A DNA stretch of 8,717 nt from an uncultured Alphaproteobacteria bacterium. GTDB lineage: Bacteria > Pseudomonadota > Alphaproteobacteria > Micropepsales > Micropepsaceae. Numbering within the stretch: the first letter of the stretch is position 1; each line of letters starts with the position of its first letter. The stretch spans positions 1 to 8,717 of the forward strand of contig CAIXUE010000278.1 in the NCBI GenBank assembly GCA_903922545.1, in the 5' to 3' direction. Below the pieces are notes generated by a model. It had not been told where the DNA came from. It ran no database searches and worked only from the letters and a program-made list of their open reading frames with translations. The translations under genes and the position numbers were made by a program. Positions 1 to 5,822 of the stretch are shown piece after piece.

Positions 1-777
1 GGGTTCAAAGGGATCGCCTTCGCCTTTTTTGGAAGCGGCCAGCGCCTCCGGGGTGATCCAGTTCAGATCCAGGCCGTCTGGCACCTTCAAATCCGCATAC
101 GGATCGGGGGCGTTCTTCTTGTTGGCGTCCTGGGCGCCCATCTTCTTTACATCCAGCGCAAGCTGAAGCTCGGAGGTCGGCCCTCCGCTGGTGCTGTCGA
201 TGTTCAACTGCGACCAGCGCAGAGCCACGGTTTGTGCCGTCCAGGGTTCGGGTTTTACGCCGGTCAGCTTGAATTCCACCGGCAGGTTATCGGCATGAGC
301 CGCGATATAGGCGTTGTGGCCATTGGCCCAGGCGGTGAACAGCTGTTTGGCGTTGGGGCCATAGCTGCTCCATTCCTTGTCGTCCCAGGGCCCGCGGAAC
401 ATCATCTCCCGCGAGCGCAGGTCGTAATCGAAAGCCTTGGGTCCAAAAACCTCGGCCAGCCGACCTTCGCGCCAGCGGCGCCACATCTCCAGCTGCCAGA
501 GGCGATCCTGCGCCATCACATAACCCTGGGCGAAAAACAGATCATCGTCATTCTTGGCAAAGATGTGCGGAATGCCCTGTTGGTCGCGGATAATTTCCAC
601 CGGCTGTTTCACGCCGGGCACTTTCAATTCGCCATCCAGCGTGGCCAGAGATTGTTTGGCCAGTTCATCCAGCGACGCGGGCGCGGCGGCGCTTTTTGGC
701 GCTTGCGGTGAGCAGGCGGCGATGACGGTGGCGGCGCTCAAACACAGAACGCGCGCATAAGCATGAGACAGGCGCAT
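1..777 (-). CDS. Penicillin acylase family protein (Ntn hydrolase), N-terminal part, lipoprotein
   Basis: The first 259 residues of a penicillin amidase/acylase-type N-terminal-nucleophile hydrolase; the gene runs off the left edge with no stop. Such enzymes cleave amide bonds of acylated amines (beta-lactams, acyl-homoserine lactones, other N-acyl compounds); the substrate here cannot be told. Seen: a basic start, a hydrophobic stretch and a lipobox IAAC with Cys22, so it is probably a lipoprotein; the Ser at +2 fits outer-membrane sorting. Residues ~60-115 carry the typical alpha-chain signature, including RDQQGIPHIFAKN, FFAQGYVMAQDRLWQLEMWR and GRLAEVFG. The autocatalytic cleavage site with its nucleophile Ser, and the beta chain, lie beyond the window, so activity cannot be judged. 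The ATG at 777 is preceded by a purine-rich AAGGGGGG. It lies behind a terminator of the upstream unit and so probably has its own promoter. Family assignment is firm. Confidence 0.9.
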   Translation of the reverse strand, partial: MRLSHAYARVLCLSAATVIAACSPQAPKSAAAPASLDELAKQSLATLDGELKVPGVKQPVEIIRDQQGIPHIFAKNDDDLFFAQGYVMAQDRLWQLEMWRRWREGRLAEVFGPKAFDYDLRSREMMFRGPWDDKEWSSYGPNAKQLFTAWANGHNAYIAAHADNLPVEFKLTGVKPEPWTAQTVALRWSQLNIDSTSGGPTSELQLALDVKKMGAQDANKKNAPDPYADLKVPDGLDLNWITPEALAASKKGEGDPFEP

Positions 778-797
778 GGAATTTCCCCCCTTGAAGC

Positions 798-824
798 GCC
801 GGTCTTTGCCGGCTCTTTTGTCAA
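798..824 (-). promoter_or_regulatory. Possible -35 element and leader hairpin upstream of the acylase gene
   Basis: On the minus strand a perfect TTGACA lies at 824-819, between the upstream terminator and the acylase start. No good -10 hexamer is visible at normal spacing. Between it and the ribosome binding site is a 5-bp GC hairpin (798-802 with 809-813, 6-nt loop). The position suits a promoter with a structured leader, but the missing -10 keeps this tentative. Confidence 0.3.
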
Positions 825-838
825 CGGTACTGTATCTT

Positions 839-863
839 AAAAAAACCGCCGCGAAAACGGCGG
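839..863 (-). terminator. Intrinsic terminator after the lipoprotein gene
   Basis: Read on the minus strand, a 6-bp all-GC stem (863-858 with 851-846, 6-nt loop) is followed directly by seven T (845-839). It begins 7 nt after the stop codon of the small lipoprotein gene. This is a textbook Rho-independent terminator, and it separates the SGNH hydrolase/lipoprotein unit from the acylase gene. Confidence 0.88.
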
Positions 864-870
864 CAAGCCG

Positions 871-1386
871 CTATTCGCCGTCACCGGGTGTGGGCTGCAC
901 CGCTAGCTCGTGATTGCAGGCGCCGACATTGGTGAAGGTATAGGTCAGGCTGACATCCGAACCGAAATAATTCAGCACCACGGTGCCGATATTGGTGCCG
1001 GCGATCACGTCGCCCACATTGGCGGGCCAGAAATAACTGTTCGTTTCAGCGCTGAAACCGGGATCACCATATTGGCCTTTCAACTTGTCGCGCAGGGTGT
1101 TCAAGGCGTCTTGCGTCATGCCGCTGCCTTTGGCGCGCACCGCGCAAACCCCCACCGTGGGGCCGGCCAGCATGGCATAATCGCTGAAGGCAGGGTCTTT
1201 CTGCGCCGGCGTGAAACTGTAATTGATCAACGGCGGTTCATTCAGCGGGCGCACGTCCTGCAGGGTGGAAAGCTGCTGGCCGCGCGCGACGCCGAAGATA
1301 TGATTGTCATCGGATTTCGATTTGCCGCAGCCGGCCAGGCACAGGGCCAGCGCCAGGCCTGTCATGGTCTTTGATGTGACACGCAT
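871..1386 (-). CDS. Small lipoprotein of unknown function
   Basis: A 171-residue protein I do not recognise. Seen: N-terminal MRVTSKTMTGLALALCLAGC with a hydrophobic core and lipobox LAGC (Cys20), followed by Gly and a charged KSKSDD linker. This indicates a lipidated envelope protein, probably sorted to the outer membrane since there is no Asp at +2. The mature part is about 150 residues, with two further Cys (in VGVCAVRAKG and VGACNHEL) that could form a disulphide in the periplasm. The second half reads like beta strands (TNIGTVVLNYFGSDVSLTYTF), so a small beta-rich domain is possible; that is a guess. The start has AGGG 8 nt upstream. A second Met at residue 8 would also leave a usable signal. 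It follows the SGNH hydrolase gene by 18 nt and ends at a strong terminator, so the two are almost certainly one transcript. Confidence 0.82.
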   Translation of the reverse strand: MRVTSKTMTGLALALCLAGCGKSKSDDNHIFGVARGQQLSTLQDVRPLNEPPLINYSFTPAQKDPAFSDYAMLAGPTVGVCAVRAKGSGMTQDALNTLRDKLKGQYGDPGFSAETNSYFWPANVGDVIAGTNIGTVVLNYFGSDVSLTYTFTNVGACNHELAVQPTPGDGE

Positions 1387-1404
1387 GACGAAGGCCCTGG
1401 ATTT

Positions 1405-2298
1405 CTATTTCGCCTTGGACGCCGCCAATGTGTCGTGCGCCACCTGAATCAACGCCTTGGACTGGGCGGGCGAGATGCCGATGTCTTCGGCCACCTTGTC
1501 CTTGCCCTGCAGCACCATCGGGTCCAGCCCGGTGACGCGGCCAAAATCCATCAAGGCTTCCAGGTAATAGCCGAACACGCTGGCGTGATAATGGTCATAG
1601 GCCCACAGATCCATCTTGCTGGCGCCGATATCGTCATAGGGATTGTCGTCGGCGATGCCGGTATCAATGGCGCGGTTGTAGGCCAGACCCACTGGTACGA
1701 TGCCGGTGAAGCGCGGTTCTTCCTTCACGGCCCGCTCATAGGCCGCCTGCACATCCTTGCCCATTTGCTGGATCGGCTTGCCATGCCAGGGCGCGCCGTC
1801 GGGATAGGTCATGTCGGCGCGGCTCCAGGTGGCGAACAGCCAGAGCTGCGATTTGGGATTCTGTTCCAGGAACATCTGGGCGATGCGCTTGGAAGAGGAA
1901 AGCAGCAGGGTCGGATCATTGGGCTTGGCCTGATCCAGAGTGGAGAAGCCGTGCATGATCACCACGTCCCAGGGCTTTTGAATTTTCTTCAGCGTGTCGG
2001 GAACGGTGAACCAGTATTCCAGACCCTTGCCGCCCACCAGTTCGGAAGAAACGTCCCAATCGGTCTGTCCCGCTTCCAGGGTGAATTGCTTGAAGATCGC
2101 CGGCACGCCGCCATAGGTGTCGCCGCGTGCATCGGGACCGTTCAGGTCATGCACAGTCTCGGTGCGATAATGCTGTACGGCGGTGTGCGCGCCATAAGTG
2201 AAGCTGGAGCCCAGGAACAGAATGGTCTTGGCCGAGGCAGGGGCGGCGCAAAGCGCCAGCAATGCGGTGGCGGCGGCGGCATGTTTCAGGAACGTCAT
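1405..2298 (-). CDS. Exported SGNH/GDSL-like hydrolase
   Basis: A 297-residue secreted protein resembling SGNH/GDSL hydrolases (esterases, lipases and carbohydrate deacetylases), closest in style to the group with a GNSFT-type first block. Seen: a signal peptide with cleavage after ASA (residues 21-23); right after it ILFLGSSFTYG, where Ser32 would be the nucleophile; and near the C terminus AYDHYHASVFGYYLEALMDF, giving the Asp-x-x-His pair (Asp235, His238). The normal GDS or GNS is here GSS. The true start is the ATG at 2298, with GGGAGG 7 nt upstream and the signal peptide directly after. The frame stays open further upstream to 2907, but that stretch lies opposite the DUF2237 and glycosyltransferase genes and is not protein-like. 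It leads the two-gene unit with the small lipoprotein. The substrate is unknown; an ester- or acetyl-group hydrolase of the envelope is the best inference. Confidence 0.82.
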   Translation of the reverse strand: MTFLKHAAAATALLALCAAPASAKTILFLGSSFTYGAHTAVQHYRTETVHDLNGPDARGDTYGGVPAIFKQFTLEAGQTDWDVSSELVGGKGLEYWFTVPDTLKKIQKPWDVVIMHGFSTLDQAKPNDPTLLLSSSKRIAQMFLEQNPKSQLWLFATWSRADMTYPDGAPWHGKPIQQMGKDVQAAYERAVKEEPRFTGIVPVGLAYNRAIDTGIADDNPYDDIGASKMDLWAYDHYHASVFGYYLEALMDFGRVTGLDPMVLQGKDKVAEDIGISPAQSKALIQVAHDTLAASKAK

Positions 2299-2391
2299 TA
2301 TAGGTCCTCCCGGGGAATGGCTTTTGCCCAAGCCTAGCATGAAATACCCCCGCGCTGTTAAGCTGGCCCCCGAACAGCTTTGGGATCGCGC
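2299..2391. promoter_or_regulatory. Divergent intergenic region between SGNH hydrolase and DUF2237 units
   Basis: These 93 nt must hold the promoters of both divergent units. For the minus strand there is a strong ribosome site GGGAGG (2311-2306), an extended -10-like TG-C-TAGGCT (2339-2331) and a TTAACA (2361-2356). The 19-nt spacing between the last two is long, so the promoter is weakly supported. For the plus strand I see only a GGGA (2382-2385) 6 nt before the DUF2237 start and no convincing -35/-10 pair. Confidence 0.35.
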
Positions 2392-2796
2392 ATGTCTATA
2401 GAACAGAGGGATTTCGGCCGCGGCCCCAGGCCCTCCCGCAATGTCTATGGCGAGGCCCTGCAGGCCTGTTCGATGGCGCCCCTGACCGGCTTTTTCCGCA
2501 ATGGCTGCTGCGATACCGCGGCCGAAGATGTCGGCAGCCACACCGTCTGCATCGTGGCCACGGACGAATTTCTGGAATTTTCCAGATCGCGGGGCAATGA
2601 CCTGTCCACGCCTGCGCCGGAATTTGGCTTTGCCGGGCTGAAGCCGGGCGACCGCTGGTGCCTTTGCGCCCCGCGCTGGCAGGAAGCCTTCGAGGCCGGC
2701 AAGGCGCCGCGCGTCGTGCTGCGCGCCACCCATGAAGGCGCGCTGGCCTTTGCGGCGCTGGCGGATCTGAAGTCTCTGGCCATAGACCTGTCGTAA
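2392..2796 (+). CDS. DUF2237 family protein
   Basis: A 134-residue cytoplasmic protein matching the DUF2237 family, small bacterial proteins of unknown function. Seen: the family's hallmark segments in order, namely NVYGEALQACSMAPLTGFFR, GCCDTAAEDVGSHTVC, TDEFLEFSRSRGNDLSTP, FGFAGLKPGDRWCLCAPRW and a closing VVLRATHEGAL. Six Cys (26, 39, 40, 53, 90, 92) make a metal- or redox-linked role possible, but none is demonstrated. The length is normal and the domain fills the whole protein. I chose the ATG at 2392, which has GGGA at a spacing of 6; a TTG at 2380 would add four residues but lacks a ribosome site. There is no signal peptide or membrane segment. Its stop is 2 nt from the start of the glycosyltransferase, so they are probably co-transcribed and translationally coupled. 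The family call is firm and the function is unknown. Confidence 0.9.
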   Translation: MSIEQRDFGRGPRPSRNVYGEALQACSMAPLTGFFRNGCCDTAAEDVGSHTVCIVATDEFLEFSRSRGNDLSTPAPEFGFAGLKPGDRWCLCAPRWQEAFEAGKAPRVVLRATHEGALAFAALADLKSLAIDLS

Positions 2797-2798
2797 GC

Positions 2799-3734
2799 AT
2801 GGCGCGAAACACCATCTATTACGGTTTTGCCCAGCCGCCGGCGACGGGCGGGGATTTTGTTTCGCTGGACCATATCCGGGCGCTGAACCGCATGGGCTAT
2901 GACGCAAAGGCCTATTACGGCGCCTTTGATGACGGCCATGCCAAATTCGATGTGCCGGTGGTGCGGCCCGGCATTGCCTTCCGGTCCGACGATGTGCTGG
3001 TGATCGGCGAAGTGCATTCCTTTGAAGCGGCGCGCGTCATTCCCGGCATCAAGGTGATGCACAATCAGGGCCCGTATCTGCTGCAATTCGGCATTGAGGG
3101 TATCGCGGCGCTGAACGCCTATCCCTTGACGCATATTCTGGTGCCGTCCGATTTCGCCGCCGGAAAACTGGTTGAGATGGGCGTGAAGAAAGCGATCCAC
3201 CGGGTGCATCCGGCATTGCCCAGCTATTTCGCGCCCAAAAGCAAAAAGCGGCAGATTGCCTATTCACCGAACAAGCGTGCCCTGGAGGCGAGTTTTCTGC
3301 CGGTCTATTTTCGCGGCGTGGCGCCGCAATATGCCGATGTGCCCTGGGTGAAGCTGCAAGGCCTGACGCGCGAGGCTGCCGCGGCGGTGATGGCGGAATC
3401 GGCGGTTTATGCCACCCTGCCTTTCCTGGAAGGATTGGGTCTGATGTCGCTGGAAGCAATGGCCAGCGGCTGTCATGTGGTGGGTTATACCGGCAATGGC
3501 GGCACAGAATACGCCACGCCGGAAAATGGCGACTGGATCGCCGAAAACGACCACAGGGATTTCGCCGCCAAACTTTGCGCTGCTTTGGCGCTGTTTGATT
3601 CCGGCGCGCAGAGCCCAAAAATTGAACCCGGCCGCGTCACCGCTGCCGGGTTCAATCAGCTCAATTTTGAAGCCGAACTTCTGTCGGCCTGGAAGAATAT
3701 CCTGGGCGATAAAGCCGGGCTCTATCGCCTTTAG
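2799..3734 (+). CDS. GT-B fold glycosyltransferase (GT4-like)
   Basis: A 311-residue protein with the layout of a GT-B (GT4-like) glycosyltransferase, which transfers a sugar from a nucleotide-sugar donor; neither donor nor acceptor can be named. Seen: an N-terminal part with GGDFVSLDHIRALNRMGYDA (residues 17-36), resembling the helix after the first glycine-rich loop of GT4 enzymes; a mid region HNQGPYLLQF and THILVPSDFAAGKLVEMGV, the usual inter-domain section; and the C-terminal donor-site motif EGLGLMSLEAMASGCHVVGY with the E-x7-E pair Glu211 and Glu219. At 311 residues it is shorter than most GT4 enzymes. There is no signal peptide. The ATG follows the DUF2237 stop by 2 nt and has no Shine-Dalgarno of its own, which suggests coupling. 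It converges with the Abhydrolase_10 gene, 3 nt between stops, and its last part contains a hairpin discussed as that gene's terminator. Confidence 0.8.
   Translation: MARNTIYYGFAQPPATGGDFVSLDHIRALNRMGYDAKAYYGAFDDGHAKFDVPVVRPGIAFRSDDVLVIGEVHSFEAARVIPGIKVMHNQGPYLLQFGIEGIAALNAYPLTHILVPSDFAAGKLVEMGVKKAIHRVHPALPSYFAPKSKKRQIAYSPNKRALEASFLPVYFRGVAPQYADVPWVKLQGLTREAAAAVMAESAVYATLPFLEGLGLMSLEAMASGCHVVGYTGNGGTEYATPENGDWIAENDHRDFAAKLCAALALFDSGAQSPKIEPGRVTAAGFNQLNFEAELLSAWKNILGDKAGLYRL
3617..3656 (-). terminator. Intrinsic terminator for the Abhydrolase_10 gene, inside the convergent glycosyltransferase gene
   Basis: A perfect 12-bp inverted repeat (3621-3632 and 3645-3656, 12-nt loop) is followed on the minus strand by a run of T (through 3617). 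It starts about 80 nt past the stop of the minus-strand hydrolase gene, the right place and orientation to end that transcript. On the plus strand no T-run follows, so it would not stop the glycosyltransferase message. The same bases encode IEPGRVTAAGFN of the glycosyltransferase. The structure is seen; its function is inferred. Confidence 0.7.
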
Positions 3735-3737
3735 ATA

Positions 3738-5699
3738 TCAGTTCGTCTTGGGCGCGGCGGTCAGCGTGTCCCACACCAGGGCTTCGTGCTTGACGATCGC
3801 GTCCACATCTTCGGCCAGCACATAACGCCCTTTGACCAGATCGTCGGCCGCCGCCTTTACTTTGGTCAGATAGGCATCGCGGCTGGGATAGCGTTCGGCG
3901 ATGGACAGGCGCGGATCACCCGACTTGTCCCGGTCCGCCTTGGTAGCGGGGAAGGGCATGAAGGAGCCGGCCAGCGGCACGATCTCGGTGGGCGAGCCGG
4001 TTGCGGGATCGCGGAAATTCCAGCCGGTATAGGTGGCCAGCGGCACCGCGATTTCCGGGAAGCGGATGCCGCCCGTGTCATTGCCGTCCTTGTCCACCGC
4101 GGGCACCAGGAACGGCAGACGCGGTGCGGTCAAGGGTCCGCCCACATCGGCGCGATAGCCGCCCGGAATAACCGAAGGCGACTGCACGCCGGGAATGGCC
4201 GGGAATTTCAGGTCGGTGTGATTGACCAGCGTGCCGTCGGCCAGGCTGGGATATTTGTTGGCCGGCGGCGCGACGCCTTTGCGCACCCAGGCGTCCATGC
4301 CTTCAAAGATGGCGCGCATGCCCCAGCTGTAATTGTTGGGATTGCCCAGATTGGCCGTGGCGCCGCGCGAAGGCGGGAAAGGCGAAGGCCCGTGCTGGGC
4401 GCTGGCCCACATATAGACGCGCACATTCTCGGGCAGTTTCAAGTTGGTCTTGCCGTCGAGGCCCGTATAGAGCAGCGCCGCGACGCGGCCGCCGCCGGTA
4501 TTTTCCACTTCGGTGTTGGTATAGATGATCTTGGGCCGCACCGCCGGGCTCATATGCATTTCCATGCCGTCGGTCTTGCCGGTGACGGGATCTTTCTGCG
4601 GCACATCCGAGAAGGGGAACATGGAGCCGGTGAAAATGCCCTGGCCATCGGCCAGCGCGAAGGGATTGATGAAGTCGCCGCGCGCCGAGCCGGAGATTTG
4701 CGGCCAGATCGCGTCAAACGTCTTGCGGCCCTGCTCGTCGGCGACAAAACCGTCATAGATATATTCGCGCAGGAAGCGGCCGGTCTGCGAAGCGCCATAG
4801 AAATATTCGTATTTCGCATGCACGGGCTGGTTCGTGCCATAGCGGAACGCCGAGGCCACGTCGCGCTGGGCGGTATAGCCCAGGCCCAGCACGGGCGTAT
4901 TCTTGGCGGTGTAGATCAGGTCATAGCGCATGCCGGCCTTGAAACCGGTTTTCAAGGTGAGCTGCTTGCCATCGGGCGTGAAGGCCCAGTCGGCGCGCGG
5001 GATGGTGGTGGGCTTGTCATAAACGCTCTGCGCCACTTCCAGCACATCGTCCGGGCTGTTCAGGCTGGCCGGCGTATAGCGGCGGGTATCATTGTCCAGC
5101 GTCAGGGTGGGGCTGTCCTTGGCCACGATCCAGGGCGCGCCAAAACCAAACGTATTCACGCGGCCGGTGACCGGCTTGCCATTGTCCATGGCGATGGGAA
5201 GATCGATGCCGACCAGGCCGGGCTCGCGGTCCACGCTGTTCTGCCAGCCGACCCAGACAAGGGTGAAACCCTCGTTGAACAAAGTGCCGTCACCATATTG
5301 GGCTTCTTCCGGCGTGGTCCTGGCGCGGAAGGGCTGGGAGAACGTGGTGGCAAGGCTGCGATGGCCGCGGTTGGACGCTTCGAAGAACGCCACGCCATTG
5401 CCCTTGGCGGCATCCTTGGGCCGGTCGATATAAATGTCCGAAGAAAATTCCACCATGCCCTTGGCGTTGCGCGGCGCCTTGTCGATGTTGGGAATGTTCT
5501 TGTTCGCGGCGGCCTTGGGATCGACCGTGAAATGGGCGGTGCCGATCAGCTCTTCATAGGCGCCGGTTGCCCCCCACGCTTTTCCGCCCAACACATCCTT
5601 GGTAGATTTGATTTCGATGCTGGTCAGTTCGGCATGCGCCGGCACTATCGCGGCAGCAAGCAACAGGGATGGCATCAACATCCGCAAAGCATTTTTCAT
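3738..5699 (-). CDS. Secreted alpha/beta hydrolase domain protein (Abhydrolase_10 family)
   Basis: A 653-residue exported protein of the alpha/beta hydrolase domain family (Abhydrolase_10), a large, poorly characterised group of putative esterases. Seen: a signal peptide with cleavage after AHA (residues 21-23); conserved blocks VAFFEASNRGHRSL (~103-116), EGFTLVWVGWQ (~143-153) and RADWAF (~235-240); the nucleophile elbow FYGASQTGRFLREYIYDGF with Ser304; and AQHGP (His436), a candidate for the catalytic His. The length is normal for the family and the frame is intact. AAGGGG lies 7 nt before the ATG, supporting the start. It stands alone in orientation between the glycosyltransferase and the GT41 gene, with a 123-nt upstream gap that may hold its own promoter. 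The substrate is unknown; an ester or lactone hydrolase of the periplasm is inferred. A 662-codon open frame on the opposite strand is a coding shadow. Confidence 0.9.
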   Translation of the reverse strand: MKNALRMLMPSLLLAAAIVPAHAELTSIEIKSTKDVLGGKAWGATGAYEELIGTAHFTVDPKAAANKNIPNIDKAPRNAKGMVEFSSDIYIDRPKDAAKGNGVAFFEASNRGHRSLATTFSQPFRARTTPEEAQYGDGTLFNEGFTLVWVGWQNSVDREPGLVGIDLPIAMDNGKPVTGRVNTFGFGAPWIVAKDSPTLTLDNDTRRYTPASLNSPDDVLEVAQSVYDKPTTIPRADWAFTPDGKQLTLKTGFKAGMRYDLIYTAKNTPVLGLGYTAQRDVASAFRYGTNQPVHAKYEYFYGASQTGRFLREYIYDGFVADEQGRKTFDAIWPQISGSARGDFINPFALADGQGIFTGSMFPFSDVPQKDPVTGKTDGMEMHMSPAVRPKIIYTNTEVENTGGGRVAALLYTGLDGKTNLKLPENVRVYMWASAQHGPSPFPPSRGATANLGNPNNYSWGMRAIFEGMDAWVRKGVAPPANKYPSLADGTLVNHTDLKFPAIPGVQSPSVIPGGYRADVGGPLTAPRLPFLVPAVDKDGNDTGGIRFPEIAVPLATYTGWNFRDPATGSPTEIVPLAGSFMPFPATKADRDKSGDPRLSIAERYPSRDAYLTKVKAAADDLVKGRYVLAEDVDAIVKHEALVWDTLTAAPKTN

Positions 5700-5754
5700 G
5701 GCGTTTCCCCTTGGAAGAATTTTGAATTCGGCGCGCTTTCCAGCGCTTCGGGCG

Positions 5755-5784
5755 GGAGGTTACAGGCCCCCTAGGCCCCGTCAA
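5755..5784 (-). promoter_or_regulatory. Possible promoter of the Abhydrolase_10 gene
   Basis: On the minus strand TTGACG (5784-5779) is followed after about 16 nt by TAACCT, a weak -35/-10 pair located upstream of the hydrolase start. The spacer contains a short direct repeat of AGGCCCC (5764-5770 and 5773-5779 on the plus strand), which might be a regulator site or just GC-rich sequence. This is only suggestive. Confidence 0.3.
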
Positions 5785-5792
5785 TCATGGGT

Positions 5793-5814
5793 AAAACCGC
5801 CGGAATGATGCGGT
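5793..5814 (-). terminator. Weak candidate terminator after the GT41 gene
   Basis: Nine nt after the GT41 stop, the minus strand can form a 5-bp stem (5814-5810 with 5800-5796, 9-nt loop) followed by three further T. The stem is short and the U-run is poor, so read-through into the Abhydrolase_10 gene cannot be excluded. Confidence 0.3.
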
Positions 5815-5822
5815 GCAACCCG

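Noticed and set aside
1435..2337. A 300-codon plus-strand frame opposite the SGNH hydrolase gene
   Set aside because: The composition is that of an antisense shadow, with no motifs; the minus-strand gene explains the region.
2299..2907. Upstream extension of the SGNH hydrolase frame (to 500 residues)
   Set aside because: The extension is Arg/Gln/Pro-rich, lies opposite the DUF2237 gene and the start of the glycosyltransferase gene, and would bury a clear signal peptide and a strong ribosome site in mid-protein.
2445..3209. A 254-codon minus-strand frame across the DUF2237 and glycosyltransferase genes
   Set aside because: It overlaps two plus-strand genes with firm or good family matches and has no recognisable protein features.
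3786..5774. A 662-codon open frame on the plus strand opposite the Abhydrolase_10 gene
   Set aside because: It mirrors the real gene in a GC-rich genome; the translation is rich in Gly, Ala, His and Arg with no recognisable domain, while the minus strand gives a full family match with a signal peptide and ribosome site.
5764..5779. Direct repeat AGGCCCC in the Abhydrolase_10 upstream region as an operator
   Set aside because: Two 7-base GC-rich copies are too short and too likely by chance to call a regulator site; mentioned only in the promoter entry.
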